This document shows positions 55,334 to 63,985 of a stretch of DNA of 64,000 bases, in pieces. The position numbers were made by a program, and so were the translations under genes. Each line of letters begins with the position of its first letter. The stretch's first letter is position 1. The stretch comes from Rhodospirillaceae bacterium (GTDB lineage Bacteria > Pseudomonadota > Alphaproteobacteria > Rhodospirillales > Rhodospirillaceae), in NCBI GenBank assembly GCA_002737725.1, contig NSIP01000012.1, positions 22,359 through 86,358 on the forward strand, given 5' to 3'. The notes below the pieces were generated by a model. It made no database searches. It was given only the letters and a program-made list of their open reading frames with translations, and was not told where the DNA came from.

Positions 55334-56893
55334 TTAGTATTTATGGCGGCGATAGCTCGAAAGATTTACTGGATCGCCACGGCCCTTATAAGTCAGCGTG
55401 TCAGGATACAGAGCAAACGGCCGCTCAGATTTAATGGCGCTGGGATCAATAGGAAAGCGCACTTGGTTGGGCAGTTTGGGCTCTTCGCTCACTTCGTATC
55501 CAGCAATGATGTCCATCGGTACGCCGTCCTCAACCCAACGTTCCATCATCGTCAGTGAGTCAAAGTGGCGGCCTTCGGGAATACCCGAAGTGCAATGCAT
55601 CTCGCCGGGAATCATGTAAAAGCGGAAGAATTCTCGGGCAGCTTTGATGCTTCCAAGCTGTTTGACGAGTTTATCGTAAAACTGAATTGGGTATGAACCC
55701 GGCATCGCGGACTCATTCCACCCATGCATGACCAAAAGTTTGCCCCCTCGCGCTCGGAATGTTGAGAAATTTGTACTGTCGGCGCTAACTAATTGCTCTG
55801 TTTCGTTGAATGTCGAAAGTGGGGCGTTGAGATCGAAGTCTGTCAGTTGAAACGCCGGGCCCTTCGATGTCGGATATAGGAAATATCGCATAATCTCGAC
55901 GCTAAACTTCGCGTAATTCGGATTGGCGCCGAAAAACGCATTCGGCCAACGTAATTCAGAACCCAAAGACATGCCCGGATAGACATGAATGCCGTTGTCT
56001 TGAGTCGGGCCTGCATACATTTTTTGCGCAGCGTCGACTTTGGCGGGCGTTAGGCATGTTTGTGCTTTGGCAGTGCCGCAAGCCAGACTTGCTGGATCAA
56101 AACTGCATGACTGCGGATAGGCGATGACGTCATCTTTTAGTCCGTCTTTCGAATCGCATTTTTGCAAAACCGCGTTATGCAACAGTTCGACGTCGGCACC
56201 TGAGAGGATTTGGTTGCCATTTGCGTCGATGTTAGCGCGTACACTCCAGGCCATTAGGTAATTGAGCTTCGTGAAATCGAAGACGATGCCGCCATTGGCG
56301 ATGATGCCATCAAAGTCATCCGGGTAACGCTGGGCTTCGACCAGGGCTTGGCGTCCACCTGTGCCGCAGCCGCGAAAGTATTTGGCTTTGGGCTTGGCAC
56401 CGTAAAATCTCGAGATCAATTCCTGTGCGGCTATTGCGGTGACATGTGTCGCCCGATGACCGAAGTCGATCTTGCCTTGCATGTTATTGATCGACCAAAT
56501 GCCCGATTGGCTATTGGTCGCCTTGTGACCCATATCTGTGGTGGCGACGGCGTATCCGCGCGACAATGCATCGTTGGTGGTGTCGGAGGGGATGAAGCCA
56601 CACATGCCACGGCAGCCTTGCTGCAAGAATCGGCCGTTCCAGCTATCTGTGGGCAAGCGCACTTCAAAGCCGACCTGGGGTGCGACAAACCCGCTTACGG
56701 AACAATGAGCCGGGTGTGTGGAGCTTTCGGGAATCAAGCGTGAAGGTGCCGTGGAGACAGGCGTTTCATTTTCAATCTTGAAAGCCCAGTTGCCGACTGC
56801 TTTGCAGTCATCCGTCTGCGCTGCATTCGCACCAGACGTCAAGATCGCAAAGATAGAGATCATGCGGAAGAATAAAAATGGTTCTCTCGTCAT
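55334..56893 (-). CDS. Tannase/feruloyl esterase-family protein, nucleophile Ser replaced
   Basis: The family hydrolyses aromatic esters outside the cytoplasm. The 519-residue product has a signal peptide (residues 1-25, ending GANAA). It contains GRFLQQGCRGMCGFI, YFRGCGTGGRQALVEAQRYP, the Ca-loop-like CDSKDGLKDDVIAYPQSCSF, HGWNESAMPG and a terminal-half MIPGEMHCTSG. The family nucleophile is Ser in G-C-S-T-G-G; here residue 177 is Gly (codon GGC). The acid position in HGWNES is Glu where Asp is usual, while His in EMHC is kept. It may be a non-hydrolytic family member. It overlaps the 2OG oxygenase gene by four bases. Confidence 0.85.
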   Translation of the reverse strand: MTREPFLFFRMISIFAILTSGANAAQTDDCKAVGNWAFKIENETPVSTAPSRLIPESSTHPAHCSVSGFVAPQVGFEVRLPTDSWNGRFLQQGCRGMCGFIPSDTTNDALSRGYAVATTDMGHKATNSQSGIWSINNMQGKIDFGHRATHVTAIAAQELISRFYGAKPKAKYFRGCGTGGRQALVEAQRYPDDFDGIIANGGIVFDFTKLNYLMAWSVRANIDANGNQILSGADVELLHNAVLQKCDSKDGLKDDVIAYPQSCSFDPASLACGTAKAQTCLTPAKVDAAQKMYAGPTQDNGIHVYPGMSLGSELRWPNAFFGANPNYAKFSVEIMRYFLYPTSKGPAFQLTDFDLNAPLSTFNETEQLVSADSTNFSTFRARGGKLLVMHGWNESAMPGSYPIQFYDKLVKQLGSIKAAREFFRFYMIPGEMHCTSGIPEGRHFDSLTMMERWVEDGVPMDIIAGYEVSEEPKLPNQVRFPIDPSAIKSERPFALYPDTLTYKGRGDPVNLSSYRRHKY

Positions 56894-57825
56894 ATAAGTT
56901 TGATCTCCGCCAGGCGTTCTTGCAGATACCCGTCGGCCGTAATCGCTACAGGGTAGCGGTTCGGTCGCTGGGTCGAAATGCATGAGGATAGGGTTTCAAT
57001 TACAAAATCCGGCGCGAAATGCTGAAAAAACGGCATAGAATAACGCGGATGAGCGGTGCGCTGGGGTGTGGGGTTGATTACGCGGTGCGTGGTGGATGGC
57101 AGCACAGCGTTGGTCAGGCGTTGCAGCATGTCGCCGATGTTCACCACGACGCAATCGGGTGGCGGGTTGATATCAAGCCAACGGCCATCACGATCCAACA
57201 GTTGCAGCCCAGCTTCTTCCGCACCCAGCAATAACGTGATGACGTTGATGTCTTCATGCGCCCCGGCGCGCACGCCTTGCGCGGTTGCCGAGACGGGCGG
57301 GTAATGCAGCAAGCGTAAGATGCTGTTGCCTTCGCTGACGTTGCTGAAAAATTCCGCGGCCAGCCCAAGGTAGCGTGCAATGGAGCTCAACAAGCGCAAG
57401 CCAAGTTCATCCATAGCCGCATACAGCCTATAGGTCGCCGCATCAAAATCGGTGATCTCGGTCACATGCAAGTTGGACGGCATGAGTGAGGTGAACCGAT
57501 GGCCCACAGGGAGTTGACGCCCGACGTGCCAGAACTCTTTTAAGTCTGCACGCGCCGACCCTTTCGCAGTTTCAACACCAAAGGGCGTATACCCGCGCTG
57601 ACCACCGCCGCCCGCGACGAGGTGGTGTTTCTTGACCGCCTCGGGCAGTGCAAAGAATCGCCGCGTGCGATCAAAGGCATCGTTGATGATCGCGGGTGCA
57701 ATCCCATGGTCGGAAATGACAGCAAACCCATACCGCTCAAAACATGCGCCGAGGTTTTGGGCGAACTTAGCCTGATCGCGCTCGCCATCGGAAATCGAGA
57801 GGGGGATGATATTTTTTTTGAGCAT
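56890..57825 (-). CDS. 2-oxoglutarate/Fe(II)-dependent oxygenase, isopenicillin N synthase-like
   Basis: The 311-residue product has a typical N-terminal DIOX_N segment (GACFERYGFAVISDHGIAPA) and a double-stranded beta-helix core. The iron ligands are visible: His190 and Asp192 in AGAHEDINVITLLLG, and His247 in PSTTHRVINP. The 2OG-binding Arg261 and Ser263 are in HPRYSMPFF. The substrate is unknown. Its stop overlaps the start of the tannase-like gene (ATGA), so the two are co-translated. Confidence 0.9.
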   Translation of the reverse strand: MLKKNIIPLSISDGERDQAKFAQNLGACFERYGFAVISDHGIAPAIINDAFDRTRRFFALPEAVKKHHLVAGGGGQRGYTPFGVETAKGSARADLKEFWHVGRQLPVGHRFTSLMPSNLHVTEITDFDAATYRLYAAMDELGLRLLSSIARYLGLAAEFFSNVSEGNSILRLLHYPPVSATAQGVRAGAHEDINVITLLLGAEEAGLQLLDRDGRWLDINPPPDCVVVNIGDMLQRLTNAVLPSTTHRVINPTPQRTAHPRYSMPFFQHFAPDFVIETLSSCISTQRPNRYPVAITADGYLQERLAEIKLI

Positions 57826-58005
57826 GCCTCAAGCCTTTAGCGTCAGATCCATCCTAGCGCGAGTAGGTCGTGGCTCCGATTATGAGCCATTTGAGCGTAT
57901 ATTTGGGAGTTTACCTTGGGTCGTGGAAAACCGATGAAAGCCAATCCTGTCGATAGAGGTAACTGGATACCATCTTTGAATCCTATCTAAACTGCGCCTT
58001 TGCGG

Positions 58006-58033
58006 TTGACACTGTGATGCGCCCCTCTATATT
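58006..58033 (+). promoter_or_regulatory. Sigma70-type promoter of rplM-rpsI
   Basis: A perfect TTGACA (58006-58011) and TATATT (58028-58033) are separated by 16 bases. Transcription should start near 58040, leaving a leader of about 78 bases before rplM. The remaining part of the 292-base gap (57826-58005) shows no gene. Confidence 0.8.
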
Positions 58034-58046
58034 CCGCGCCTTCGCA

Positions 58047-58082
58047 GGGCGTGGGTTCAAACCCGCGCCCGCTCCGTCACCA
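58047..58082 (+). promoter_or_regulatory. Leader hairpin of rplM resembling a tRNA 3' end
   Basis: GGGCGTGGG-TTCAAA-CCCGCGCCC forms a nine-pair stem with a six-base loop (58047-58070), just after the promoter. It is followed by GCTCCGTCACCA, so the whole looks like a tRNA T-arm, acceptor 3' strand and CCA. No matching 5' half exists upstream, and the T-stem geometry is not exact. It may be an autoregulatory L13/S9 leader or a tRNA-derived relic. Confidence 0.5.
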
Positions 58083-58117
58083 AAGACGCGCAGCCGGACC
58101 TAGTAAGTGAGAACACA

Positions 58118-58579
58118 ATGAAGACCTATCACGCCAAACCTTCCGAGGTACACAAGAAGTGGCTTTTGATCGATGCCGAAGGCCTGATCTTGGGCCGCTT
58201 GGCCGCCATCGTTGCCACGATTTTGCGCGGCAAGCACAAGCCCATGTACACCCAGCACATCGACACGGGCGACAATATCATCATCATCAATGCTGAGAAG
58301 GTGAAGTTGACCGGCCGCAAGCTCGAACAGAAGACCTATCCTTGGTATTCGGGCTACACCAGCGGCCTGAAGGATCGCCCGGCTAAGCGCATTATGTTGG
58401 GCGAGTTCCCACAGCGCATCATTGAAGAAGCTGTCAAGCGCATGATGCCCAAGGACAGCCCCTTGGCCCGCGCCCAGTTCAGCAAGCTGAAGGTCTACAA
58501 AGGCCCCAGCCATCCCCACGAAGCGCAAACGCCCGAAGTGCTGGATATCGCCAGCCGCAATCCGAAGAACAAGCGTTAA
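58118..58579 (+). CDS. rplM: 50S ribosomal protein L13
   Basis: L13 is an early-assembly large-subunit protein. The 153-residue product has [40 protein letters not shown] and the signature [24 protein letters not shown] [20 protein letters not shown]. The length is about ten residues above the E. coli form. It is followed by rpsI after 11 bases in the universal L13-S9 operon. Confidence 0.97.
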   Translation: MKTYHAKPSEVHKKWLLIDAEGLILGRLAAIVATILRGKHKPMYTQHIDTGDNIIIINAEKVKLTGRKLEQKTYPWYSGYTSGLKDRPAKRIMLGEFPQRIIEEAVKRMMPKDSPLARAQFSKLKVYKGPSHPHEAQTPEVLDIASRNPKNKR

Positions 58580-58590
58580 AGAGAATCATC

Positions 58591-59064
58591 ATGGCCGAAG
58601 AGACCAAAACACTCGCCGATCTGAAAACAGCTATCGCTGGCACCGCCGCGATTGTGCGTGAAGTCAAACGCGACAAGCAAGGCCGCAGCTATGCGACCGG
58701 CAAGCGCAAGAACGCCATCGCCCGCGTTTGGATTAAGCCTGGCAAAGGCAAGATCACCGTCAACACTCGCGAAGTTGAGAATTACTTTTCGCGCCCCGTG
58801 TTGCGGATGCTGATCACGCAGCCGTTTGTGGCGTGTAACCGCCTGGGTGAGTTCGATGTGGTGTGTAACGTCAACGGTGGTGGCCTTTCAGGTCAAGCCG
58901 GCGCGGTGCGTCACGGCATTTCTAAGGCGCTGACCTATTTCGAGCCGGGCCTACGCCCGGTGTTGAAGTCAGGCGGTTTCCTGACGCGTGACTCACGTAT
59001 CGTTGAGCGTAAGAAGTTCGGCAAAAAGAAAGCCCGCCGCAGCTTCCAGTTCTCAAAGCGGTAA
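58591..59064 (+). CDS. rpsI: 30S ribosomal protein S9
   Basis: S9 reaches the P site with its basic C-terminal tail. The 157-residue product has [20 protein letters not shown] near residue 31, [20 protein letters not shown], and ends [11 protein letters not shown], the standard S9 tail that contacts P-site tRNA. The 30-residue N-terminal extension is typical of alphaproteobacteria. A terminator follows 24 bases after the stop. Confidence 0.97.
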   Translation: MAEETKTLADLKTAIAGTAAIVREVKRDKQGRSYATGKRKNAIARVWIKPGKGKITVNTREVENYFSRPVLRMLITQPFVACNRLGEFDVVCNVNGGGLSGQAGAVRHGISKALTYFEPGLRPVLKSGGFLTRDSRIVERKKFGKKKARRSFQFSKR

Positions 59065-59088
59065 GATTTTCCCAAATAATATCCATAC

Positions 59089-59120
59089 AAAGGGGCTCGC
59101 AGTGCGGGCCCTTTTGCTTT
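59089..59120 (+). terminator. Rho-independent terminator of rplM-rpsI
   Basis: AAAGGGGCTCGC pairs with GCGGGCCCTTT across a three-base loop, with one bulged G and one G-U pair. The sequence continues TTTTGCTTT. It closes the ribosomal protein unit directly before the amidohydrolase fragment. Confidence 0.85.
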
Positions 59121-59414
59121 GTGGAGGACGCGGTGGCTCTTGGCCTCAGTTTCCAGGTCGAGCTAGAGTTGTACGAAGAAGCAGGGCTCACACCGTTTCA
59201 GGTTTTGCAGTCGGCGACTATTTGGCCAGCCGAGCGGCTGGGTCTCGAGTCTCATTTGGGAACGTTGGTGGTGGGCAAACTCGCCGACATCGTGGTTTTC
59301 GATGGCGACCCGCTGGCGCGCATCAAAGACATCCGTCATATCACAGCCGTGATATCTAACGTGCGCTACATCACGCGGGATGAGTTGCTGAAGCCGCCAG
59401 CGCGGGACAACTAA
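59121..59414 (+). pseudogene. C-terminal fragment of an amidohydrolase
   Basis: Only 97 residues are open. They match the last part of metal-dependent amidohydrolases: ELYEEAGLTPFQVLQSATIW, then AERLGLESHLGTLVVGKLAD, IVVFDGDPLARIKDIRHI and an ending around ITRDEL. The full family protein is about 400-480 residues with the metal ligands in the missing N-terminal barrel. The fragment begins right at the rpsI terminator, with no proper start, so it is almost surely non-functional. Its stop overlaps the next gene's stop region by four bases on the other strand. Confidence 0.85.
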
Positions 59415-60331
59415 CCCGCTTTGGGGAACTTGCTCATGTCCACCTTCAGCAATTCTGGGTGTTGTGTCGAGGCGCGGTCGAAGTAATCTTGAGGAAGTTG
59501 ATGCACGCCGTCGAGTTTGCGTCCGCTCCAGATCGCGAACATGTGGCCTTTGATATCACCCATCTCCAGCCATTTGGGGAAGGGGAAGACGTAGCCGCCA
59601 CTGGTGCCCATGGGTAACCGCTTCACCTTCGGGTCGTCATACAGCGCCTTGGGCGCCCAATTGTGCGATGCTTCAATGAACGGCGTGAACCAGCCATCGG
59701 GCGGCACGCGAATCTCTTCCGACTTCACCAACCCGTCTTCGACACGGAATAACGAGTAGCGCGGTGTAAATTCATTAGTTTTGTGGTTCAGCGGGCGTTT
59801 GCCGTCAGGCCCATACAACATGCCTGGGTCTTCGGTCAGAATCGTTGGTGGCACACTTATTTTCTGACCCGTGATCGGGTTGACCATGTCAGTAATAAAC
59901 ACGCCTGTGTTGATGTCTCGTGGATAGGACGCATTGTGACCATGGGCCATATACAGATTTTCGCCGACTTTTCTATGGTGCGAGAATTCAATGCCCTCAA
60001 ATCGCACCAACGGCACGACTTTGCGACCCTCAGCCACTACGAACATGGTGAAAAAATACCACAGCAACACATCGGCCTCGTCTGTGAGCGCGCGATACAG
60101 GCGCATCTCGGCATTGAGCTTGGCCACATTGTCCGTAAACGTCATTTGGCGAGACTCAATGCGACCCTTGGGAACCGAAAAGCTATCGCCCATGGGGCCA
60201 GATGCCGCCATTGCCGGGTTTGACACGGTCATGGCTGCGAGTGGCAAGGCGGCTCCGGCGAACGCCTGACGGCGCGACATGATTGGCGTGTCTGTATTCT
60301 CACCAAAAGCGCGTTTCATGATATCGAGCAT
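59411..60331 (-). CDS. DUF1838 family protein with Tat-type signal (second copy)
   Basis: The 306-residue product is related to the protein at 27515-28387. Both have a twin-Arg signal (here SRRQAFAGAALPLAAMTVSN), a central NPITGQKISVPPTILTEDPG segment matching [11 protein letters not shown] in the other, and a late KWLEMGDIKGHMFAIWSGRK matching [20 protein letters not shown] 60331 has GGGAG at good distance. Function unknown. The Tat signal suggests export in a folded state. Confidence 0.82.
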   Translation of the reverse strand: MLDIMKRAFGENTDTPIMSRRQAFAGAALPLAAMTVSNPAMAASGPMGDSFSVPKGRIESRQMTFTDNVAKLNAEMRLYRALTDEADVLLWYFFTMFVVAEGRKVVPLVRFEGIEFSHHRKVGENLYMAHGHNASYPRDINTGVFITDMVNPITGQKISVPPTILTEDPGMLYGPDGKRPLNHKTNEFTPRYSLFRVEDGLVKSEEIRVPPDGWFTPFIEASHNWAPKALYDDPKVKRLPMGTSGGYVFPFPKWLEMGDIKGHMFAIWSGRKLDGVHQLPQDYFDRASTQHPELLKVDMSKFPKAG

Positions 60332-60458
60332 GGGTGTGCTCCCATAAACTTCACGCTATATTGTCTCAGCCCTAACACTGGACGTACAGGGGAATTCGAC
60401 CTTGCCCCCTGAGTGAGCCGGGAGTAATCAGGCTCAAATTCCGAGACGAGAGTGCAAC

Positions 60459-61409
60459 GTGAAACCCACAATTTTCATCGATGGCGAGGCGGGCACGACG
60501 GGCCTGCAATTGAGGCAACGGCTAGAAGGCCGCGCCGACCTTATGCTCGTTTCAATTAATCCGGCCAAGCGCAAGGATCAGGCGGAACGCGCGCGCCTGC
60601 TCAACGACGCCGATGTTGTGTTTCTCTGCTTGCCCGATGATGCAGCGCGAGAGGCTGTGGCCTTGATTACCAATCCAAAGGCTAAGGTGATTGATGCCTC
60701 AACGGCCCATCGCGTTGCTGATGGCTGGGTATTCGGATTCCCGGAGTTGGCGAGTGGCCATCGCGATAAAATTGCTGCGGCCAAGCGTATTTCGAATCCG
60801 GGCTGTTATTCGACGGGGTCCATCGCCTTAATCCGGCCTTTGGTTGATGCGGGGCTGCTGAGCCCGAGCTATCCCATCTCGATCAATGGCGTCAGTGGAT
60901 ATTCTGGCGGCGGCAAAGCCATGATCTCGGAATTCGAGAACGAGAGTGATCCGACCTATACTCAAGTGCCTTATCGGATTTATGCGCTCGAGATGCAGCA
61001 CAAGCACGTTCCCGAGATTCAGAAGTACGCCAAGCTGTCGCTGCGACCCATCTTCACACCCGCGGTTGGTCGTTATGCTCAAGGCATGTTGGTTGAAGTA
61101 CCGCTGCATCTCTCATTACTTATCGGTGGGCCGTCGCTGTCTGATGTTCATGGTGTGCTGACGAAGGCTTATGCAGGTGCGCACTATGTAACAGTGGTTA
61201 CTCTCGAACAATCCAAAACCCTCAAGATATTGGCACCCGAGCAACTGAATAATACCAATCACATGCGGCTGTATGTGTTTGGATCTGAATCTGGACAACA
61301 AGCGCGGCTGGTGGCGCAGTTCGATAACCTGGGCAAGGGCGCATCGGGCCAATCCGTGCAATGCCTGAACATCATGCTCGGCCTGCCCGAAACAACAGGC
61401 TTGCCCTAA
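60459..61409 (+). CDS. argC: N-acetyl-gamma-glutamyl-phosphate reductase, type 2 (short form)
   Basis: ArgC reduces N-acetyl-glutamyl-phosphate to the semialdehyde in arginine synthesis. The 316-residue length and the start KPTIFIDGEAGTTGLQLRQR indicate the shorter type 2 form. The catalytic Cys116 is in ISNPGCYSTGSIALIRPLVD. The segment SINGVSGYSGGGKAMISEFE follows. It starts at GTG. The gamma carbonic anhydrase gene starts two bases after the stop. Confidence 0.94.
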   Translation: MKPTIFIDGEAGTTGLQLRQRLEGRADLMLVSINPAKRKDQAERARLLNDADVVFLCLPDDAAREAVALITNPKAKVIDASTAHRVADGWVFGFPELASGHRDKIAAAKRISNPGCYSTGSIALIRPLVDAGLLSPSYPISINGVSGYSGGGKAMISEFENESDPTYTQVPYRIYALEMQHKHVPEIQKYAKLSLRPIFTPAVGRYAQGMLVEVPLHLSLLIGGPSLSDVHGVLTKAYAGAHYVTVVTLEQSKTLKILAPEQLNNTNHMRLYVFGSESGQQARLVAQFDNLGKGASGQSVQCLNIMLGLPETTGLP

Positions 61410-61410
61410 C

Positions 61411-61944
61411 ATGAGTGCCATTGTGCTTCCCTGGAAAGGCATCACGCCAAACGTCGCGGTAGATGCTTTTGTTGCTCCCAACGCCATGTTGATTGGCGAC
61501 TTAGTCATCGGCGCGCGGTCGAGCATCTGGTTCAATGTCGTGATGCGTGCCGATGTGAACTACATCCGTGTGGGCGAGCGCACGAACATTCAAGACGGGA
61601 CCATTGTTCATGTGGCCACCAATGATGGCCCGACCCTCATCGGTAGTGACGTTTTGATCGGCCATGCGGCCATCATTCACGGCTGCACGCTGGAAGACGG
61701 CTGCTTTGTGGGTATGGCCTCCACCGTGATGGATGACGCGGTGGTGGAAAGCGGGGCTATGGTGGCGGCGGGCGCATTGGTCACACCGGGCAAGCGCGTG
61801 AAATCCCGGCAGTTGTGGGCAGGCTCGCCTGCTAAATTCATGCGCGATTTGACAGACGCCGAAGTGGCCCAAATGAAAGTTCAAACCGCCCGTTACGCCG
61901 ACCTAGCTGATGCCTACCGGGCTATGATCGCGGCACATAAGTAG
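61411..61944 (+). CDS. Gamma carbonic anhydrase-like hexapeptide-repeat protein
   Basis: The 177-residue product has a left-handed beta helix with successive hexapeptide turns (ANAMLIGDLVIGARSSIWFN, MRADVNYIRVGERTNIQDGT). His residues in GTIVHVATNDG and LIGHAAIIHGCTLEDG fit the three zinc ligands of the gamma class. Length fits the YrdA/CaiE-like subfamily, where activity is not always confirmed. ATG is two bases after argC, so co-transcription is likely. Confidence 0.9.
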   Translation: MSAIVLPWKGITPNVAVDAFVAPNAMLIGDLVIGARSSIWFNVVMRADVNYIRVGERTNIQDGTIVHVATNDGPTLIGSDVLIGHAAIIHGCTLEDGCFVGMASTVMDDAVVESGAMVAAGALVTPGKRVKSRQLWAGSPAKFMRDLTDAEVAQMKVQTARYADLADAYRAMIAAHK

Positions 61945-62027
61945 CTCGCCGCCTCCCGTCACTGGACTGTCATTTGCAGGCGGCTTGCAACACCTTACAT
62001 ATGATATTGTTGAATAAGGTATCGTGA

Positions 62028-62996
62028 ATGCGTTTTCGAGTTAAGCTCATTCTCTTGGGTTGTGTCGCGGGCTTGAACGCGAGCCCCGCCGTTGCGCAAC
62101 CCGATTGCCCCCATGGCGCGCTTGATACGCGCTACTGCGACCGCGACGGCGACATGGTGGCTGATGCGCCGACCGACGCAAAACAGTTCATCGATCCAGA
62201 CACGCTGATTTTTTCCTACACGCCGATCGAAGATCCGGCTGTTTATGCGTCCGTGTGGGAAAATTTTATCACGCGCCTTGAGATTTTAACTGGCAAGAAG
62301 GTGAAGTTTTTTCAGGTGCAGTCTAATGCGGCGCAGTTCGAAGCGCTGCGCTCGGGCCGCCTTCATGTGACCTCAACCAACACCGGTGGTGTTCCTGTCG
62401 CCGTTAATTGCACGGGATTCGTGCCTTTTGCGATGATGTCCTCGCCCGACACGCCCTATGCCAGCCATACGGAAATCATTGTGCCAAACCAATCAGAAAT
62501 TCGCGCGGTACAAGATCTGCGCGGTCGCACCATCGCCTTTACCTCACCCACGTCGAACTCGGGCTATAAAACGCCGATCTATCTTCTTGAAAAGGATTTC
62601 GGCCTTAAGGTGGACGTTGACTATAAGTCAACATTCTCAGGTAAGCATGACAACTCGATTTTAGGCGTGGTCAACGGCGACTACGAGGCTGCCGCCGTGG
62701 CAGATGTTGTGCTGGCCCCCATGGCTGCGCGTAAAGTGTTCGACCCCGCCCAAATCCGCTCGATCTATCGCTCTGGCTCGTTCCCAACGACGGGGTACGG
62801 ATATGCCCACAACTTGGCCCCGGCCCTGGTGGCAAAGATCAGGCAGGCATTTCTGACTTACCAAATTGCCGCTGATGCGAACTTAAGTCCCGAATTCCCT
62901 GCTCAAACGAAATTTATACCCATCAGCTATAAACAAGACTGGCAGGTGGTTCGGCAGGTCGACGCCGCCACCGGAGTGAAATACGATTGCAAATGA
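62028..62996 (+). CDS. PhnD-like periplasmic binding protein (tandem copy 1)
   Basis: The family binds phosphate, phosphite or phosphonate for ABC import. The 322-residue product has a signal peptide ending near VAQ. The mature protein starts PDCPHGALDTRYCDRDGDMV, an unusual Cys- and Asp-rich segment. The PhnD core follows: LIFSYTPIEDPAVYASVWEN, FFQVQSNAAQFEALRSGRLH and LRGRTIAFTSPTSNSGYKTP. It ends GVKYDCK. Ligand unknown. Permease and ATPase genes are not in the window and may lie downstream. Confidence 0.88.
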   Translation: MRFRVKLILLGCVAGLNASPAVAQPDCPHGALDTRYCDRDGDMVADAPTDAKQFIDPDTLIFSYTPIEDPAVYASVWENFITRLEILTGKKVKFFQVQSNAAQFEALRSGRLHVTSTNTGGVPVAVNCTGFVPFAMMSSPDTPYASHTEIIVPNQSEIRAVQDLRGRTIAFTSPTSNSGYKTPIYLLEKDFGLKVDVDYKSTFSGKHDNSILGVVNGDYEAAAVADVVLAPMAARKVFDPAQIRSIYRSGSFPTTGYGYAHNLAPALVAKIRQAFLTYQIAADANLSPEFPAQTKFIPISYKQDWQVVRQVDAATGVKYDCK

Positions 62997-63028
62997 TTCG
63001 GGACCAATTTGGCGTATCGAGGAACACT

Positions 63029-63985
63029 ATGCGGGTTTTGTTTTTTGCGTTGAGCTGGCTTTTTGCGGCACCGGCATTTTCTGCAGACGAAGCTTGCCCG
63101 CGCGGGACGCTCGACAAAAAATACTGTGATCGGGATGGCGATTTGGTCGCGGATACACTGACGGATACTGGCGATATCCTTGACCCCAAAACTATCATTT
63201 TTTCGTACACCCCCATTGAAGACCCGGCAATGTGGCAAGATGTCTGGGGGCGCTTCCTTGATCATCTTAGAAAAGCCACTGGTAAGAACGTCACGTTCTT
63301 TCAGGTCCAAAATTACTCGGCTCAGCTTGAAGCTTTGCGCTCAGGCCGCCTTCATATCGCGGGCATCAATGCCGGTTCAACGCCGGTTGCGGTGAACTGC
63401 GCTGGGTTTGTGCCGCTGATTCAGTTGGGTACCGATGTTGGGCCGTGGGGCTACACGATGGAAATTATTGTGCCCGCCAAGTCACCAATCAAGACCGTTC
63501 AAGATTTGAAGGGCAAGACCATCGCATTTGTGTCACCCACATCAGCAACGGGCTTTAAGGCGCCGACGATATTGCTCAAGACAAAATTTGGACTAGAGGC
63601 CGAGCGCGACTATCAGTCGCGCTTCACCGGCAAGCATGAGACCTCCATCATCGGGGTTGCGAACGATGACTATGAAGCCGCTGCCGTGGCGGGCGACCTC
63701 ATTAAACGTATCGCTGAACGCAACGTAATCGATTTGAACAGCGTGCGCGTGATTTATGAATCTGATCCCTTTCCGGGTACGGCGTTCGGCATCACTAATC
63801 GCTTGAAGCCAGAACTTGTGGCCAAGGTGCGCGAGGCGTTTTTATCCTACGATTGGATGAATGACCCGAAACTGAAACGTGAATTGCCAGAGGTCACGCG
63901 ATTTGTTGCGACCACATATAAAGGTGAGTTTGAGATGATCCGGAACATCGACACCGAAAGTGGCGTAAAGTACGACTGTAAGTAG
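63029..63985 (+). CDS. PhnD-like periplasmic binding protein (tandem copy 2)
   Basis: The 318-residue paralogue starts at ATG 63029 with TCGAGGAACAC upstream; the in-frame 62987 start overlaps copy 1 and is rejected. The signal peptide RVLFFALSWLFAAPAFSADE is followed by ACPRGTLDKKYCDRDGDLVA, matching the same unusual N-terminal segment. The core has IIFSYTPIEDPAMWQDVWGR, FFQVQNYSAQLEALRSGRLH and LKGKTIAFVSPTSATGFKAP. It also ends GVKYDCK. The two copies probably arose by duplication. Confidence 0.88.
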   Translation: MRVLFFALSWLFAAPAFSADEACPRGTLDKKYCDRDGDLVADTLTDTGDILDPKTIIFSYTPIEDPAMWQDVWGRFLDHLRKATGKNVTFFQVQNYSAQLEALRSGRLHIAGINAGSTPVAVNCAGFVPLIQLGTDVGPWGYTMEIIVPAKSPIKTVQDLKGKTIAFVSPTSATGFKAPTILLKTKFGLEAERDYQSRFTGKHETSIIGVANDDYEAAAVAGDLIKRIAERNVIDLNSVRVIYESDPFPGTAFGITNRLKPELVAKVREAFLSYDWMNDPKLKRELPEVTRFVATTYKGEFEMIRNIDTESGVKYDCK

